Assembly: GCF_037975245.1 (NCBI RefSeq)
Contig: NC_092576.1
Coordinates: 2,661,501 to 2,725,500 of the forward strand
Origin: Apostichopus japonicus
Taxonomy: Eukaryota > Echinodermata > Holothuroidea > Aspidochirotida > Stichopodidae
Length of the DNA: 64,000 nt
Reading direction: 5' to 3'
Part shown: positions 48,916-62,445 of the stretch, one piece after another
Numbering within the stretch: the stretch's first letter is position 1
How the letters are laid out: every line of letters begins with the position of its first letter
The notes under the pieces: model-generated
What the model saw: the letters and a program-made list of their open reading frames with translations, nothing else
Databases searched by the model: none
What the model was told of the DNA's origin: nothing
Position numbers and translations under genes: made by a program

Positions 48916-49848
48916 ATGAACACGAAGGCAATGCAAACATTTCAGACGTATAAGGGTTTAATTTTCTGCCTGCTTTGTGGTATTTTCTTGACATGCCAAA
49001 CGAATTTGGCAAAAGCGTTAACCTTCACAAGTCAACCTTCATGGATGATGTTCACTCGATCTTTGGCCTTAGTGGTTGTACTTCCATTCATAGATTGGGA
49101 AAAGTCAAGAAGTTGTACCAGTCGCGATACGGTTTATTATATATTTGCCACGGTGTGCGGCATCATGCCGCACGCATTTGGTATATTGAGCTTCATGTAC
49201 ATCGGAGTTGGTGATTCCACAGCGGTAGAGTTTGGAGGTGGTCTGATTCTCACCGTGATGGTTGGGTATGTTGTTCTTGGTGATTCTGTGCACTGCCTTA
49301 CATTTTTGCTAGTCATAATGGATTTTGTTGGTGTTTTCCTTGTTGCAAAACCAACTTTTATATTTATGTCTGATTGCGAGTCATGTGGTATCAACAAGAA
49401 CATTGGAGCAGTTATCGCGCTGAGTGGCGCTGTATTTAGTTCCATTTGGCCCATTTTTATCAGAAAGCTCGCCGAGAGAGATACACTTTGTTGTTACTCA
49501 ATGTTAGTCTTTCAAGGTATGCTTGGGATGGTTCTGTCGGGTCTTTGGACGTCACTGGAATCCGCTTGGAGAATACCTGGCACTTTAACGGAAATCGTCA
49601 TGTTGGTTCTCTTTCTAACAACTAGTACTGCTCAGTATTTAGTCGCCGTGAAATCGGTGGAGCTCGAGCAGGTGAGAGTGTTTGCGATGTTTATCACTTT
49701 ATCAGTTGCTGTTTCTTATTTACTTCAGGTGACAGTGTTTGGAGAGGCTGTCGATCCAATCAGCATCAGTGGAGCGATACTCATTATGTTTACTGTATCG
49801 TGTAGCTCACTTTCAGATATCATGAAGAGCAAAACCGATGACTATTAG
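48916..49848 (+). CDS. EamA-type drug/metabolite transporter, SLC35G-like
   Basis: An uninterrupted 310-codon frame encodes a polytopic membrane protein with about ten hydrophobic segments, the two-EamA-domain layout of the drug/metabolite transporter superfamily. The first half spans residues about 13-145, then a polar Cys-containing loop (SDCESCGINKN), then the second half to about 297. Segments include GLIFCLLCGIFLTCQ, EFGGGLILTVMVGYVVLGD, NIGAVIALSGAVFSSIWPIF and ISGAILIMFTVSCSSL. Length and layout fit animal SLC35G proteins. The substrate is unknown. I chose the ATG at 48916 (A at -3) over the one at 48883 (poor context). An acceptor TTGACGTTGCAG|TTACC at 48872 implies an upstream 5' UTR exon, leaving the coding region in one exon. 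Confidence 0.88.
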   Translation: MNTKAMQTFQTYKGLIFCLLCGIFLTCQTNLAKALTFTSQPSWMMFTRSLALVVVLPFIDWEKSRSCTSRDTVYYIFATVCGIMPHAFGILSFMYIGVGDSTAVEFGGGLILTVMVGYVVLGDSVHCLTFLLVIMDFVGVFLVAKPTFIFMSDCESCGINKNIGAVIALSGAVFSSIWPIFIRKLAERDTLCCYSMLVFQGMLGMVLSGLWTSLESAWRIPGTLTEIVMLVLFLTTSTAQYLVAVKSVELEQVRVFAMFITLSVAVSYLLQVTVFGEAVDPISISGAILIMFTVSCSSLSDIMKSKTDDY

Positions 49849-49948
49849 AATACTGCATGCGTCTTGCCATCGGTTAGAAGTAAAAAAAAAAAAGACATAT
49901 TTCCGTGTATCTGTCTGTCTGTTCTGTCTCTATATATGAATGTAGGCC

Positions 49949-50186
49949 TATGTATGTATTTTAGATCCTCCTGCAAGCAGGAACCCGCGAAGAAGCCTCA
50001 TTGGCTTATCAAAGCCGCAAGCTGACCGAAGTCAGTATCTTAGATTCATATTTAACGTCCATGATTATGAATTGTTAATTGTCAACAACTCTGTAACTAG
50101 ACGACATACATTAATCTGGGAGTGACTCGAACCGGGGACCTTATGATTGAAAAGCACCGGCGTTAACCACTGAGCTAACACTCGAC
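49949..50186 (-). mobile_element. tRNA-derived SINE, copy 1, in the transporter 3' UTR
   Basis: Read on the minus strand the head has box A TAGCTCAGTGG (complement at 50167-50177) and box B GGTTCGAGTCA (complement at 50123-50133), like a functional tRNA promoter. A unique body and a (ATAC)n-like tail follow at the low-coordinate end. It is about 90% identical by eye to 61191-61425. It sits downstream of the transporter stop, before an AATAAA. Confidence 0.88.
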
Positions 50187-50576
50187 AATGTGCTTTTAAG
50201 ATGAAGAAAATCTGATGAACAACATATATCTTTGGAGGTGAGAATGTTGCACACATTCTGTTGTGTTTACCGCGTGATGTCACCCGTGGAAAAGAACTGG
50301 ATATAAATAAACAACCAAACAAACATGACCAGCATTCAGAACGGAAGGAAACGACAAATGACTATATTAATATCATCCATTTTAAGTGTCGCATGTGTCA
50401 TCTTCGTCTAAGGAACTATACTAGTCTGGCGGATGCTCAACATATAGCACACTATAATTGTGCAAAGTGAATGAATGCAGCCAACATCTGTCAATCTGTA
50501 TGTCTTATTGTGCTACTATATATGTAATCCTGTGCGAAATTAGTTCGTTACTCGGGCCTTGAACTGCCATATTTTC

Positions 50577-50582
50577 AATAAA
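50577..50582 (+). terminator. candidate polyadenylation signal of the transporter gene
   Basis: AATAAA about 730 nt after the stop codon. Another AATAAA lies at 50306-50311. Which is used cannot be told. Confidence 0.35.
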
Positions 50583-50589
50583 TTTATTA

Positions 50590-53500
50590 CGCATTTATTG
50601 CATTCATATGCACGATCGTTCTACACTGAAGTCAATTGGTGCGTACTATCTCTGACAGGTTGATATGTTGAACTTTTTTTCTAGTTTGCGGGTACTCATG
50701 TCCGCAATAGCAAGTTTTTTTGTTAACGCTAGTGTGATTTTGATAAGGGTGTGAATATATGTTTAGAGTAAAAAAATACTAGTTGTCAGGCATGGGGGCA
50801 ATCGAATAGACATCTAATTAGCCTACATGGCCTTTAGTTGTCAGTCAACGAGTCACGATAAGAGAAAACGATTGGCCATAGAGTAAAAAATACTAGATTT
50901 GCAAACAGGCATAAGGAGGACATTTTTTTTTTAAAAAGCAGCAACGCTGTAGAGTTCTGATGCTAAGCTTCTTTTTGAGACATCTGTTTTGGTTGGCAGT
51001 ATTTCTGAGCAGTTTATCTACTTGTCTGTTGGAAGAATATAAGACCTAGGCGGGATAACTATGTCATTTCCCTTCCTCCCATCTCTTTATCCTTGACCTA
51101 TGTTCCTTCATACCACAGACATAATGTTATACTATGTTAGAAAGTTGTGAACTTGTTTTAAAATAAGACATAAAGATAATGTTTTTTATCGAATTTATTA
51201 AACAATGATTAAAGTTTGAAATAAATTTGAAATGTCAAAAGCCTGTAATTTACGCTCAGGTGTATTTTTGAATAGCCTATAACGTAAAATGCAGAGATGT
51301 CTTTGTGGTATCTTTAAACCAGAATTCAAATCTGTATTGAGGTTTGTCGGATGATTGTCATTGTAACATGTAATGAACTAATGTTATCCTTGTAAGATAT
51401 GATGAACATGTTTTTTATCTTTCCCCCGAAATGGACTGATTTCAACGGTTGTTAGCCCTTAGTTTACTGTAGGGCGAAATATTTCCCGATATTGTCGTAT
51501 TTCTGGAAATTTCCTTCAAAGTGAAAACACTCTGACGAAGTTATAATTTCCAAAAGATCGTCGTATTTAGTACTAGGGATAAAATATGCCCCATTGCAAA
51601 AACAAAGAACCAACAGTATATGCGCTTCGTATAGTTTTCATTCATGCAATAATAGAACGGAAATGAGGTTTTTTTTAAGTGTTCCTCTTCTAAATCTCCT
51701 AAAATGTTGTCAATATCACGTTTGAATGTGATGACCCCAAATTGCTCCCGACAATTGCACCCATACGATAAGAGAACGACCTGCAACTTGTTTACAATCG
51801 ACGAATCACAGAGAAACGTGGTATAGCAGAAATTGGAATCGGCTCCAAAAATATAGGTCATTCTCAAATGACGTATTTCACAAACAAACTGTGGAAAGCT
51901 GAGTTAAAATTACAAATCTACCATGTATAGTTCTTTTGCAGAGAATGACATCAGACTGGAAGCCTGAATAACAAGTAAATATTCGATACGATCAAGTCTT
52001 CCACGGGTGGAATTATTTCCCAAAATGATGAGAAAATATTAAGATGGAAGACTTTTGTGTATACTGACACCAAAGCGCACACTGTTCATTATAGCGTTGG
52101 CCCGAGGGAAAAATCCAATATATGCTTTTGGGTACCCGTTTCAGTCGGTTCCCTGCAGGTACACGTTCATTACGCATTAAACCTAAAACTGCAACGCGCC
52201 CTATACTATAAGGACATATTATATTTTCTGTTATTACGTATATTATGCATGCCTTCAGTCACTTATATGGTAAGACTTTAAACAATCCGCGAATTGATTT
52301 ATACGCAAGCTGCATAATTAATTATATTTACCACTTATTAGCTAAATTTATTTATTTTAGCCTGCAAATCAACACATATGCATTGTTTTCCCACAATGAT
52401 TTTTTAAATGATCTATGAAAAGTTTCTTAACTAAGAAGTGTATAACTATACGGCCTTCCAAGCATGGCTGTAGCATTGAAAGTATTACTCGTGAAAATGT
52501 GGTCAGTGTGATTGAAGAATTCCTTATAGCATTTGTTGGGTATAGTTGCAGTAAATTGCTAACATGAAGCAATCATTGGAGACAATTGACAGTATGCTTT
52601 ATGCTGGATACCAAAACTTTCTTACAAGAAAGTTACGGCGCTTATATGGTACCACGGTATCATACTTGCGCTAGACATCAAGCTAGCCAATCTTTTCTTT
52701 CACTATTGTTCACTAAGACCAGCGCTCCAGGAAGTCCCGGTTATCTATAGATTAGTTGAAACTCCGTAGAAAACTACACCAAGCAATCCTTACTGGGAAA
52801 TGGTGATATCCGATGTGTAATCATGGACCAATCACATCGTGGTTGATTCTTTCAAGTATGGAAATGCACTGTTCAACTTTTGAAGAGGGAGGGGGGGGGG
52901 GTACGAGGGAGTGCCTAAACTGACAAGAGTTCGTCTCCGATAAAGGAAGGATCCAAAAACAGGCAACGTAGAAGTTATTTTGGAGCCCTGCCCTATCTTG
53001 GTCAACACTTCGTTATTGAAATTCATTTTATAACATTTCCGTCATGTTACCAACAGTTTTCGAGAATATCTGATAGGCTGGTTATGTTGGTATATAAGCA
53101 CTGTTCACCATTATCAGTGACATACCTATGCCAGTGCGGCCTCACAGGGCCCGGACCCCAGGGGGGGGGCAGTGACAAGTATACACCCATCTGCCAAAGC
53201 ATAATATTGATATTAACGGTGCAATCATTAAACCAAACGGACATCTATCTGTATATCCAGATGTGCACTTTCTTGATTCTGCTGTCGGGCCCAGCAAAAT
53301 AGGCGATAAGTCCAGTAATTACGTCACTTATGTCTACTGTTTAAGGCCCCTTGTAAATTTGTAATCATTAAATGGGCCCCTCAATCGAATATCTAACATT
53401 CTAGGACGGAATCCCTGCTCACCCTAGGAGTGTAACACCCTCCACCGACCACCGCCATATACCTTTTTGCTTCTGAAAACATATTATCAAAGTATAAAGG

Positions 53501-56500
53501 ATCAAGCAATGCTAATAACATGCAGTTTTACCAGACGTTATTGTTTAAATGGAGGGGGACTCAAATAACTGTTGATGAGTGATATAAAGTTGTACCAAGG
53601 GTGCATTCATCTTTGTGGAATTGAATCCGGTGTCCGAGCTCCCATTTCTTTCCCAGGTGGGCAAGCCCCAGATCAAGCATGGACATTTGGTGTTTAGGCC
53701 TGTAGAAAATTAAAATCTGTACATACATGACTGCAGTGGCTGCAAAACATTTTTCTTGAACAGCTGATATTGCAGCAGCAAATTTCAAATAATATTGAGT
53801 ATAATTATAAAGAAACAATTGTTTTCTTTCCAGAAGTGACAATCCCAGCAGACTCAACTGGACAGGGTCCATCTTAACCCGAGTCCTCCTGCAGGAGAGC
53901 GGATTCAAGTCCACAATCTGGACTTGAGTACTCTTAGCACTGGCGCTGTTAAAGAATTATATAATAAAGTTGTGTAACTGAGAAACAGAACATGGCAAAT
54001 AGGAGTTTCACTCACTCGTATTATTTAGAATGGTCTACAAAATATCAACTTTAAAAATGAGCCTGAACACGCCCAAAAACCATAATAGTACAGTTATATT
54101 CTAAATGGCAGAGCCGGGTAATTTTCAAGTACGTATACCATGCTGAAACCCTTATATTAAGAAAATGTTAATGATTTTTCAACCTGTGCCAATTTATTGA
54201 TTTATTGGAAGGGGGAGGGGGTTAGGTCCAGGTTTGTGGGACATTTAGCATTATGAAATAATTTTCTCCTTCATACTTGCTTAGGACCATTAGGATACAC
54301 AATATGAAAACAACACTTAGGGTGACATTAACAATTCTTGTAACTTTATCAAAATAGGCTATTGCTAAGAATGCAGGCAGGTATACCATTTGCCGTGTTC
54401 TCTGAGTAAAGAACCACAAAAGACTTTTTTTTAATTCATCTCCTAAATAAAACAGCTTCCTGGATCTGGATCCAGTAATGAACTACACAAGCAGTATACT
54501 GACATGTTAACTTTAAAATACAAAGGACATGGCTATAAGGGTTCCCAACGCAATAAGACACACTAAACAATCCATTAACTCATACTACAGTTGTTTTTCA
54601 TTTACAGTGGTTGGGTGCAAGGAGGCACATTTACAACATTCTCGATACCAAAGGAGAGGAGTAAACAAACTTGAATAATAGCAAAATACACAATTTGCAT
54701 ATCCCCTCCTCTAATTTTAAAATCCCTGGCATGGAAATGTCCCTGGACACATGTCACTACAGGGAACCTAAAGGGAATATAATGATTTGACTCATTATAC
54801 ATTAGTGACATGCAACAGCAGGTTACCATTGAACTGGCCTTCCCTCCCCCCCCCCCTCCCACCCCACTCTAACCCCTTCTCCACCTCATCTTCACCCAAA
54901 CTACTGTTCCACCTTTTATTCCGAAACTTTACATATTTAAAATATAAAACAAATGTTTGTCAGTTGAGACATTTTCTATTTTAAAATGCATAACAAAGTG
55001 AATACACTATTTGAATTTTTAAAAGCCATTTACAATGTTAGACTGGAACCAATAAATCAATAAATTATAGTATTTCATCACAAAACCAAAACCAACATAA
55101 AGTTTGCTTACAAGGTCTGATTTTACAGTACAATGATTAATACAATGATACACTATTTGAGATCCACTGTATTTGTCGCCTGATTAACAAATCAGCGTAT
55201 ATTGTATGTGATAGGCCCACATGAAGAGTATGCTGCAGTTGTAACTAACATCTGTGATAAAGTTTAGCACTTAAACATGCTAAATGGCTTGACCACATGT
55301 GTCGCATTCTAAATTTCTATCCAAGTGGTATCTTCTGAGTATAAATGATGTAGTGTACAAATTTACAATAGCTGATCCTATATCATTACTACTGGATGCA
55401 AAATGGTAAAGGTTCTTCAAAAATTTTCATCCATTATCGTGAGAGGAGGCAGAGGGTAACAAATCGAAGATAGAACAAACTTATATATGATCCGAAAACA
55501 GGGTGAATACATATTGTAATATCCTTTTCTGAAATTAAGGAACCAAACATTACATTTAAGTTGGTAGCTTGATTTGGTTTTATTCAAGAAAACCAGAATT
55601 ATTATCCAAGAACCATAAACTACAGTATTATGTTTAAAAGAGGAGTTTGAGATCTAATGTATGTGATCACATTATTAAGAAATCAGTGTATTTCAGTGAT
55701 ACAGTAGGCCAACATGTACAGCAATATTATGCTGCAATCATAACTAATAGGAGTAGTGATAACTTGTAGTACTTGTAGTACTTAAGTATGCATTGTCAAA
55801 CCGATCCTGATGGCGACAAACTTGCACAATGGATTAAACTTGTTTCCAGTTTCATAAAATTAATACCTGCAGTCCCTTACTAAAACGTCCTGCCTGCTAC
55901 GAACAGTTCCTGCGACCTGTCTGTGAAGTTGCTGCAACGCCACTGTGGCTTCACTTTTCACATGCAAATGAGCTCTGCCGCGACTTCACAGGAGAGAGTC
56001 GTGCCGCAGCTTCACAAGACCCCTGATTGGTTACATACTGTATCAAAATAGATTCTCCTGCCTTTTTGTGCACTTTTCCTGAAGGCAAACACTTGGGTCG
56101 GATTGATATAGAATCTAATAGGTTATGTCACCTTAGGTAATACGATTTTTCTTTTAAATCCAAAATGATACTTTCTGTAGTCGTCACAATATACGAAAAA
56201 CAGAATAACATGCAGTCATCATTTTAGGTTCATAAATATATTGCATACAGTGTATGCAGTAACCGGACTAAGTCTGCAACAACGCTCCCAGTGTGGGTGC
56301 ATTTGGGATTTTTCCAGAATTAACTGGTATCTCTTATCACAGAAGATATGGTCTGGCTTTTCCTACCTGCAACAACATCGTCCTGAGAAGAGTGAGCGGA
56401 ATAGGCATTTTCGCCCCTGGCTCTGAAAAGTCGGTGATTAAGAGTACTTTTAGTTAAATCGGAAGATTCCTCCCAAACTGACCCTCATTACATATCCCAA

Positions 56501-58276
56501 TTTATTCCAGGTCTGAGGAGAACATGTTAAACTGTTTATTGTCAATCCAGTACAACTGTTAAATTGCTACGAATAAAGCACGGCAATTTGCCAAATCTGC
56601 TCATCAGGATTTGTAAACCACATAACATATTGTAACAATACATGTACAGTGTTCTAAAAGAAATATTAATGGAGATGTAATTTACAGGTAGATACACTGT
56701 TCACCTCAAGAGCATTTCCAGTTCAGCAAAAGGTCGTGCTTCTAGGTTGTTACATTGTACTTTTAGACAATCATAGGGGAAGAAAGGTGGGGAGGAAGGC
56801 ATATTGCATAATAAACCATTTGTCGCCTGGCAAAGAAAAACACTGACAAAATACCTTATTCTCCGTAATTGGTGGGTAGCACTGGCTCCTGTAGTTACCA
56901 TAGTAGATCTTCCATGGAAGCATCAGAATATGATAGAATGCGATGTTACCTTATTTACCCAGTGTATTCCATTGACACGTCCCACACCCATTTAAAGTAT
57001 TTCTCTGCGTATATCTATGCTGTGGACTTCAACTTCTCTGAAAATTTGCAAAACATCAGACAATTAATCACAGTGAGCAGGCTAAAACAAACCTTGATGC
57101 ATATATGCAGTTACAGGACATGGCATACTGTAGCTTATGGATTATTAGACTCAAAAATTATCTGTGCAAGGTATTAACACGCAGCAGCCACTCCACTGAG
57201 CATATATACCTCATACTACATTATCTGTTACAGCTGGTTTACAAGAGAAGGGCAGTGATGCTATGTCAAGTGAAAATACCCTGGACTGGGTCTGGTGTTT
57301 TCTGTGTTTCAGCAAAACTGGAAGTTATGTATATAAATACTGAACAAATGCAGTGTTATCTGTATTATTGAATTATTGGATGGGAGCAATGCAGTTATAC
57401 AGAAATGGAAAGCTAGATGTAATTTGAATGCAAACAGTAAGGTTAAAAGAACTCTTAATATATCACATAAGTTTGATTCCATCAATGTTTACAGTATTAC
57501 GGAGCACAGTTTACTGTGCTTTAGAGATACAGTCACTGTATCTGCACTGTGTCTGTAACTGATATGTTTATAATCACTGCCACAACACTGTATAGATGAG
57601 GAACTCATTAAGCAGGTTTAATATCAGGCTCCCAAATCATGTAGTGAGAGCTAGTGTTATATTGTGGAGGTAGATGTCTGATTCAGTCCCATTCATTGTG
57701 TGACATTTTGAACTTGTCTGCACCTATTAGTCATAGAAATTCAAGTTCCAAATTGTAGACTTCCACATCTGAAATTTTACCTTTCGTGTTCTGTTGCATG
57801 TACCAGTGCCATTAGACTAGCCTAACTGTTTGATAGCATAATTATGCTATAAATATTAATATAAATAAAAAGTTAACAATCCAAAGGATGTATCAGATGG
57901 TAGCAAAGACATTTGGGGCACCTTGCTTCAATATGGTCTTCACATATATGTTGATGAAAAACATGTATTCCAATCCAAGAAACATTTGATTGTTTATGTT
58001 TAATTTTAGAGGATGGTCAACATGTAGTCAAATCTTTTATAAATCACTTGGGCATGTTGGTATCATACAATCATGTACCATGTACTGTACACGTTTCCAT
58101 CATGATAGACCATTAACTTTTACACCAAGTACAAACTTCTGGGTATTGAAACAGCCAATGTCATCCTAACATCATCATGTAATAACCATCGTGTAACCAT
58201 GCAGGTACGCATTCCAAGCTACACCATATAAGTAATCAATTCATAAAACTGTAATAAAACAGATAACAGTAAGTAC
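50590..58276. other. long region without a supported gene
   Basis: Open frames up to 117 codons occur (53561-53914, minus) but none shows a recognisable domain. It contains G/C runs near 52889, 53160 and 54846. A possible short minus-strand exon near 56350-56410 (TTTTCAG|AG to TTGCAG|GTAGGA, reading ARGENAYSAHSSQDDVVA) has good splice borders but unknown identity. Parts of 54-58 kb may be a long 3' UTR of a minus-strand gene. Confidence 0.35.
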
Positions 58277-58387
58277 CTTTCGTAAGCCGCACAAAGATAT
58301 TTTCAACAGATCTGTTTCAGTTGGTTGGATTTCTGTCGTTTCCATTCTACATCTTTTTTCAATGTCTGCTTCCTTCAGTTTTAATCT
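58277..58387 (-). CDS. candidate first coding exon of an unidentified gene
   Basis: The acceptor is ATATTGTTCAG|ATTAAA and the donor CGAAAG|GTACTT. Inside, an ATG at 58343-58345 with A at -3 and G at +4 opens METTEIQPTETDLLKISLCG and LRK. The frame is also open upstream of this ATG. No family is recognised and the next exon could not be identified with confidence. Confidence 0.3.
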
Positions 58388-59198
58388 GAACAATATTTAA
58401 TGATTAATATTCCAACTAATTCAAAAAGTCATAGTCAATCAAGTTATCGGATTTTTTTTTAAAGCAAACACTGTGGAATACTGCCCTCTTTTCTGGGACA
58501 CTGGCACTCACCAAAAATAATAGACAGCTGCGACTATAACAAATACTATACACTGACAATAAGCAAGACTTCAGAGAAGTAAGATCAATTGACTGAGAGT
58601 TAACAGGACAACTGAATTATCCTGAGACCTTATACCCAGTGGCATATTCGGGGAGGAGATGGGGAGGGGTACGATGGGGGTAGGGGTAGAAATACAGACT
58701 AATGATCATAGGCGTAGGAACTGAATGGCAGGGGAGACTCCCAAAGTCAGAATAGCTATCAATGCCTATGTCTGCCCATGACCGTACATGGCCTATCACT
58801 CGCAGTAGCAGACCCCGACCGGAATATCCTAGATCCGTCACAGACCAATTTCAGCTTAGCTTTTCGATTCTCATCTTCTAGCATGTTTTCAATGGCGATA
58901 ATGGGCTGTTAACATTATTCGCCTACATTGATAGTTCTGATATATTCAAATACATATTGGTGTTGTTTGTTTGGTTTGATATGTATATCCAAACTTTAAC
59001 TACGGTAATTTGTAGAACTTGGGCCCTTGGATCCACAAATTTAAATACTTTTATGACCAGTGGGGCATACATCTTTTAAGCCAATCCCTTCTGCACTTCA
59101 GTATGTTGATATTTGAAATATGACATACGTACGATAAAAAAAGTGAACTTTTCAATATATCTACATGGTTGCGTTTTGCTTGTTTTCTAACATACATA

Positions 59199-59260
<62 letters not shown>

Positions 59261-61190
59261 GCAACATTTGAAGGGCTTAATTAAATCAGTTGACAAGTTA
59301 TGTATTTTTATGCTGGCATTTCTTCTAGACAATCGTTTTACTTGATTTCTATATTCACAGCATATGCACACAGCGTTCAATGGTTTCAATCAAATCAGTT
59401 GACAAGTTCAGTAGTTTTATGCTGACATTTTTGCTAGACACTCGTTTCATTTGATTCGCCTACTGACATTCACAGAATATGTTGCCTATGTTCCCTTCTT
59501 GTCTACTTCATGTCTCTTTCTCTCTCTAATGCTGAGCAATAAGTGAGTGGCAGCAGGTCTCATCGTTAAAGTGGTTGGTTATGACTCTGCCAAAATTTGA
59601 CTCTGGGTATCTTGTCTGGAATGTGGAAAACTCCGGATAATGACTTTTACTGTTCTATGTCGTTATGTCGCTTTGTATTCACATAATGACTTAGATTCAC
59701 ACGTTTTCTTTGTACTTAATTTTTGTCGCTTTTGGCGTTCGATGTAAAACTGTAATGGTAATAAAAGCATAACAACTAATTAAGTGATTAAGACCTTAAA
59801 ATTTTAAAAAAATGGATACAAAATCTCACCACTATTTCATAACATTAGTATTTTGTCAAATAAAAAAACCAATGTAATACGATGCAAACTTCGTTCGATA
59901 ATGTCATCTTTAAACTTACTTAAGTTTTCTTTTCTTTTCCTATAGAATGAAAAGCTGTTTTAAATTAGCTATTTTGGGATTATTTGTTTATCACAAGTAA
60001 TGGTTAAGTTACATTGCTTCTTCTTTAAATGAATATCCCGGTGTCAGACTATGTGCCATCATCGGAGGAGCGACTCATTTAAGCTGTTAGATTTGCTGGT
60101 GATACACAAATATACAATTGTCGATGGGCAAATCCAGGCTTGTGTTGCGCACAGCTGTACAATTCTGCGATATAAGTGGAAATGGCAAGATATGCGTGTT
60201 GTGGAACGAACTACACAACTACGAGCTCTTAGTTTGGTTTGCCATCGATGACAAGCTGAGTTTATACATGCCTTCACTGACTGTGTTTGCATATAAGATA
60301 CCCATGTACCTGAAATGTTTTAATTTTCTGGGTCTGGCTAAGTTTACAAGAAGATGGAAACACTAATAGTAAGACATTAATCTTCACAGATCTTAGTTCC
60401 TTATCAATTATAGGGTCCTTGATGGGGTCTTAAGCGTCCCTCCTGATCCTTTTTTTCTACTAAACTAAACTAAACTAATTAAATGTAATCACCTTACTGA
60501 CTAGCATTGACTGTCAAAGTGAAATTTCATTGAGACCGTATCCATGACATTCGTACACCGCAGAGAAACATTTAAAAACGCTTAATAAATCGAAACTTGA
60601 AATATATTAAATCGTGATATTAACTGGTACCGACATGTTTACATTCAGTTTATCAAAAGTAAAAGCAACAAAGCCGAAATTAATAATGCGAAATTAGTTT
60701 GCTACGATAAAACAATCAATACAGATGTATTAATTGTACGAAAAGTTGATCATATATTGCGAAACCTACAGTTGGTTTCGAATAGTAATTTGTGTAATTT
60801 GATCTGGGGGCGACACTGCAATGAACGTAATCAGTGGTGAATGCTGTCAACCAGAATTTAATAGGAAATGCTGGATTCAATCTCAGTTATATTTCAGCGT
60901 GACTTCAGTATCACAATAAAAGTGGCAACAGTCTCAAAACCGCTGGCACCTAATTTCTTGCCTACTGTGCTATTGCCATGTTTGGCTGAGTCTAGCAAAA
61001 TCAACGAAGATTGGTCATGTAAGTACGTATTGTTCTGATTAATAAAATAAATGCTTGAATCGAAATTAATGTCATAGTAATGCAGAGCGCGTCAAGGTCA
61101 TTAGTGGCCGTAAATATTCTAGAGAGTGTTAACTTCAACTTTGATTTCAGCTCGATATTGAATGTAGTTGTCCACGCCGAAATATGTATG
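58388..61190. other. noncoding stretch with microsatellites
   Basis: It includes the AT microsatellite at 59201-59256, a duplicated pair near 59260-59330 and 59370-59450 (AATCAGTTGACAAGTT.. repeated about 120 bp apart) and an ACTAA tandem near 60459-60478. No coding sequence is supported. Confidence 0.45.
59201..59256. repeat. (AT)n microsatellite
   Basis: Twenty-eight uninterrupted AT units. Confidence 0.97.
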
Positions 61191-61425
61191 TATGTATTTT
61201 AGATCCTCCTGCAAGCAGAAACTCGCGAAGAAGCCATCATTGGCTAATCAAAGCCGCAAGCTGACTGAAGTCAGTCTCTTAGAATCATATTTTAACGTCA
61301 GTGATTATGAATTGTCAATTGTCAACAACTCTATAACTGGACGACATACATTAATCTTGGAGTGACTCGAACTCGGGACCTTACGATTGAAAGGCACCGG
61401 CGTTGACCACTGAGCTAACATTCAC
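61191..61425 (-). mobile_element. tRNA-derived SINE, copy 2
   Basis: Same family and orientation as 49949-50186. Box A complement is at 61407-61417, box B complement at 61363-61373 (one changed base at its end), and (ATGT)n is at the tail end. The 65-codon plus-strand frame here is a by-product. Confidence 0.88.
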
Positions 61426-62245
61426 TTGTAATATATTAAAATGTAATTCTATAAAATTGTAATTATATAAATATGTAATTTTTTGCATCATTTTAACACT
61501 CCTCGATGTCTAGAATTAATATGGATGATCAGAAGAAGAACGCTAGTTTAAAAAAAAAAACACATAAAAAATTATTGAAAAGATTTCTACCGATTCCGAT
61601 GATGTGGGAAACATCACTGAAATGGATATGTCGTAAGACTAATTAAGATTATTAAGGAAAGTCGTTATCTTTGCACTGATAGGAATTTTGTAAAGGAATG
61701 AAGGATTGAACATTTATTCTGGAAGGCCGAAAATATTTATTCAAGAAAGCAAAAATATGTAAATTACAAAAGAACAAAGTGATGCTTACTACCAGCAAAG
61801 TTGTAACGACAAGTTTTTAATCCATTAAGGGGATAATACAAGCCTAAAACTGTTGGGCAAAACAAAATCGCCCAACTCGTGAGGGAGACAATTCCTCTAT
61901 TTGCAAGCAAATGTTGCTTGATGCACTTAGCAACGGGTTTGTGCCAAAAAGTTTAGGAAAATGAGTGTTGCACGACAAAAATTCGTTTGGCCTTCCTTGG
62001 TACTGCACTGAAATCGTGCAATACCGGTACCGTACCAGACAGTACCTGCATGTGCGCAGTTAAATTCCGAAAATAATAATAATATGTAATAATATTTGCT
62101 TTCTATATAGCGTTTATACCAGCGATAGGTCTCAAAACGATTTATACAGAAGCTTTATTATCCCTGGTCAATGATAACATGTCCCAGAGACAATCCCTCC
62201 AGTCGGCAGCAGTTATATACTGCGCCCAATGACAAGTTACATCAT
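61426..62245. other. noncoding stretch, nothing recognised
   Basis: A+T-rich, no gene or repeat family recognised. Confidence 0.45.
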
Positions 62246-62445
62246 ACACTCTAAGAAAAAAGGGTTCTAGAGGGGGTTCTCGAAATGAAGAATGGTTCTC
62301 GTCAGAACCATGTGCCCTTGAAGAACCCATAAAGGTTCTTGATTCGTTTCTTCTTGGTTCCATACCCACACAGAAAAGGTTCTGTGGGTACAAGATGGTT
62401 CCACAAAGAACCCCTAATTGCACGAATAGGGGTTCTAATCGTACT
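62246..62445. mobile_element. GGTTCT-rich interspersed repeat, probably a MITE
   Basis: Starts ACACTCTAAGAAAAAAGGGTTC and contains at least ten GGTTCT/AGAACC motifs in both orientations over 200 bp, including a CACAGAAAAGG..TCTGTGGG hairpin-like part. This style is typical of short inverted-repeat DNA transposons. Ends and target duplication are not resolved, and the minus-strand frame is a by-product. Confidence 0.45.

Noticed and set aside
53561-53914. 117-codon minus-strand frame with moderately protein-like sequence
   Set aside because: I recognise no domain, and a strong acceptor-like site (TTTTCTACAG) inside it suggests mixed intron and exon or chance. Kept out for lack of support.
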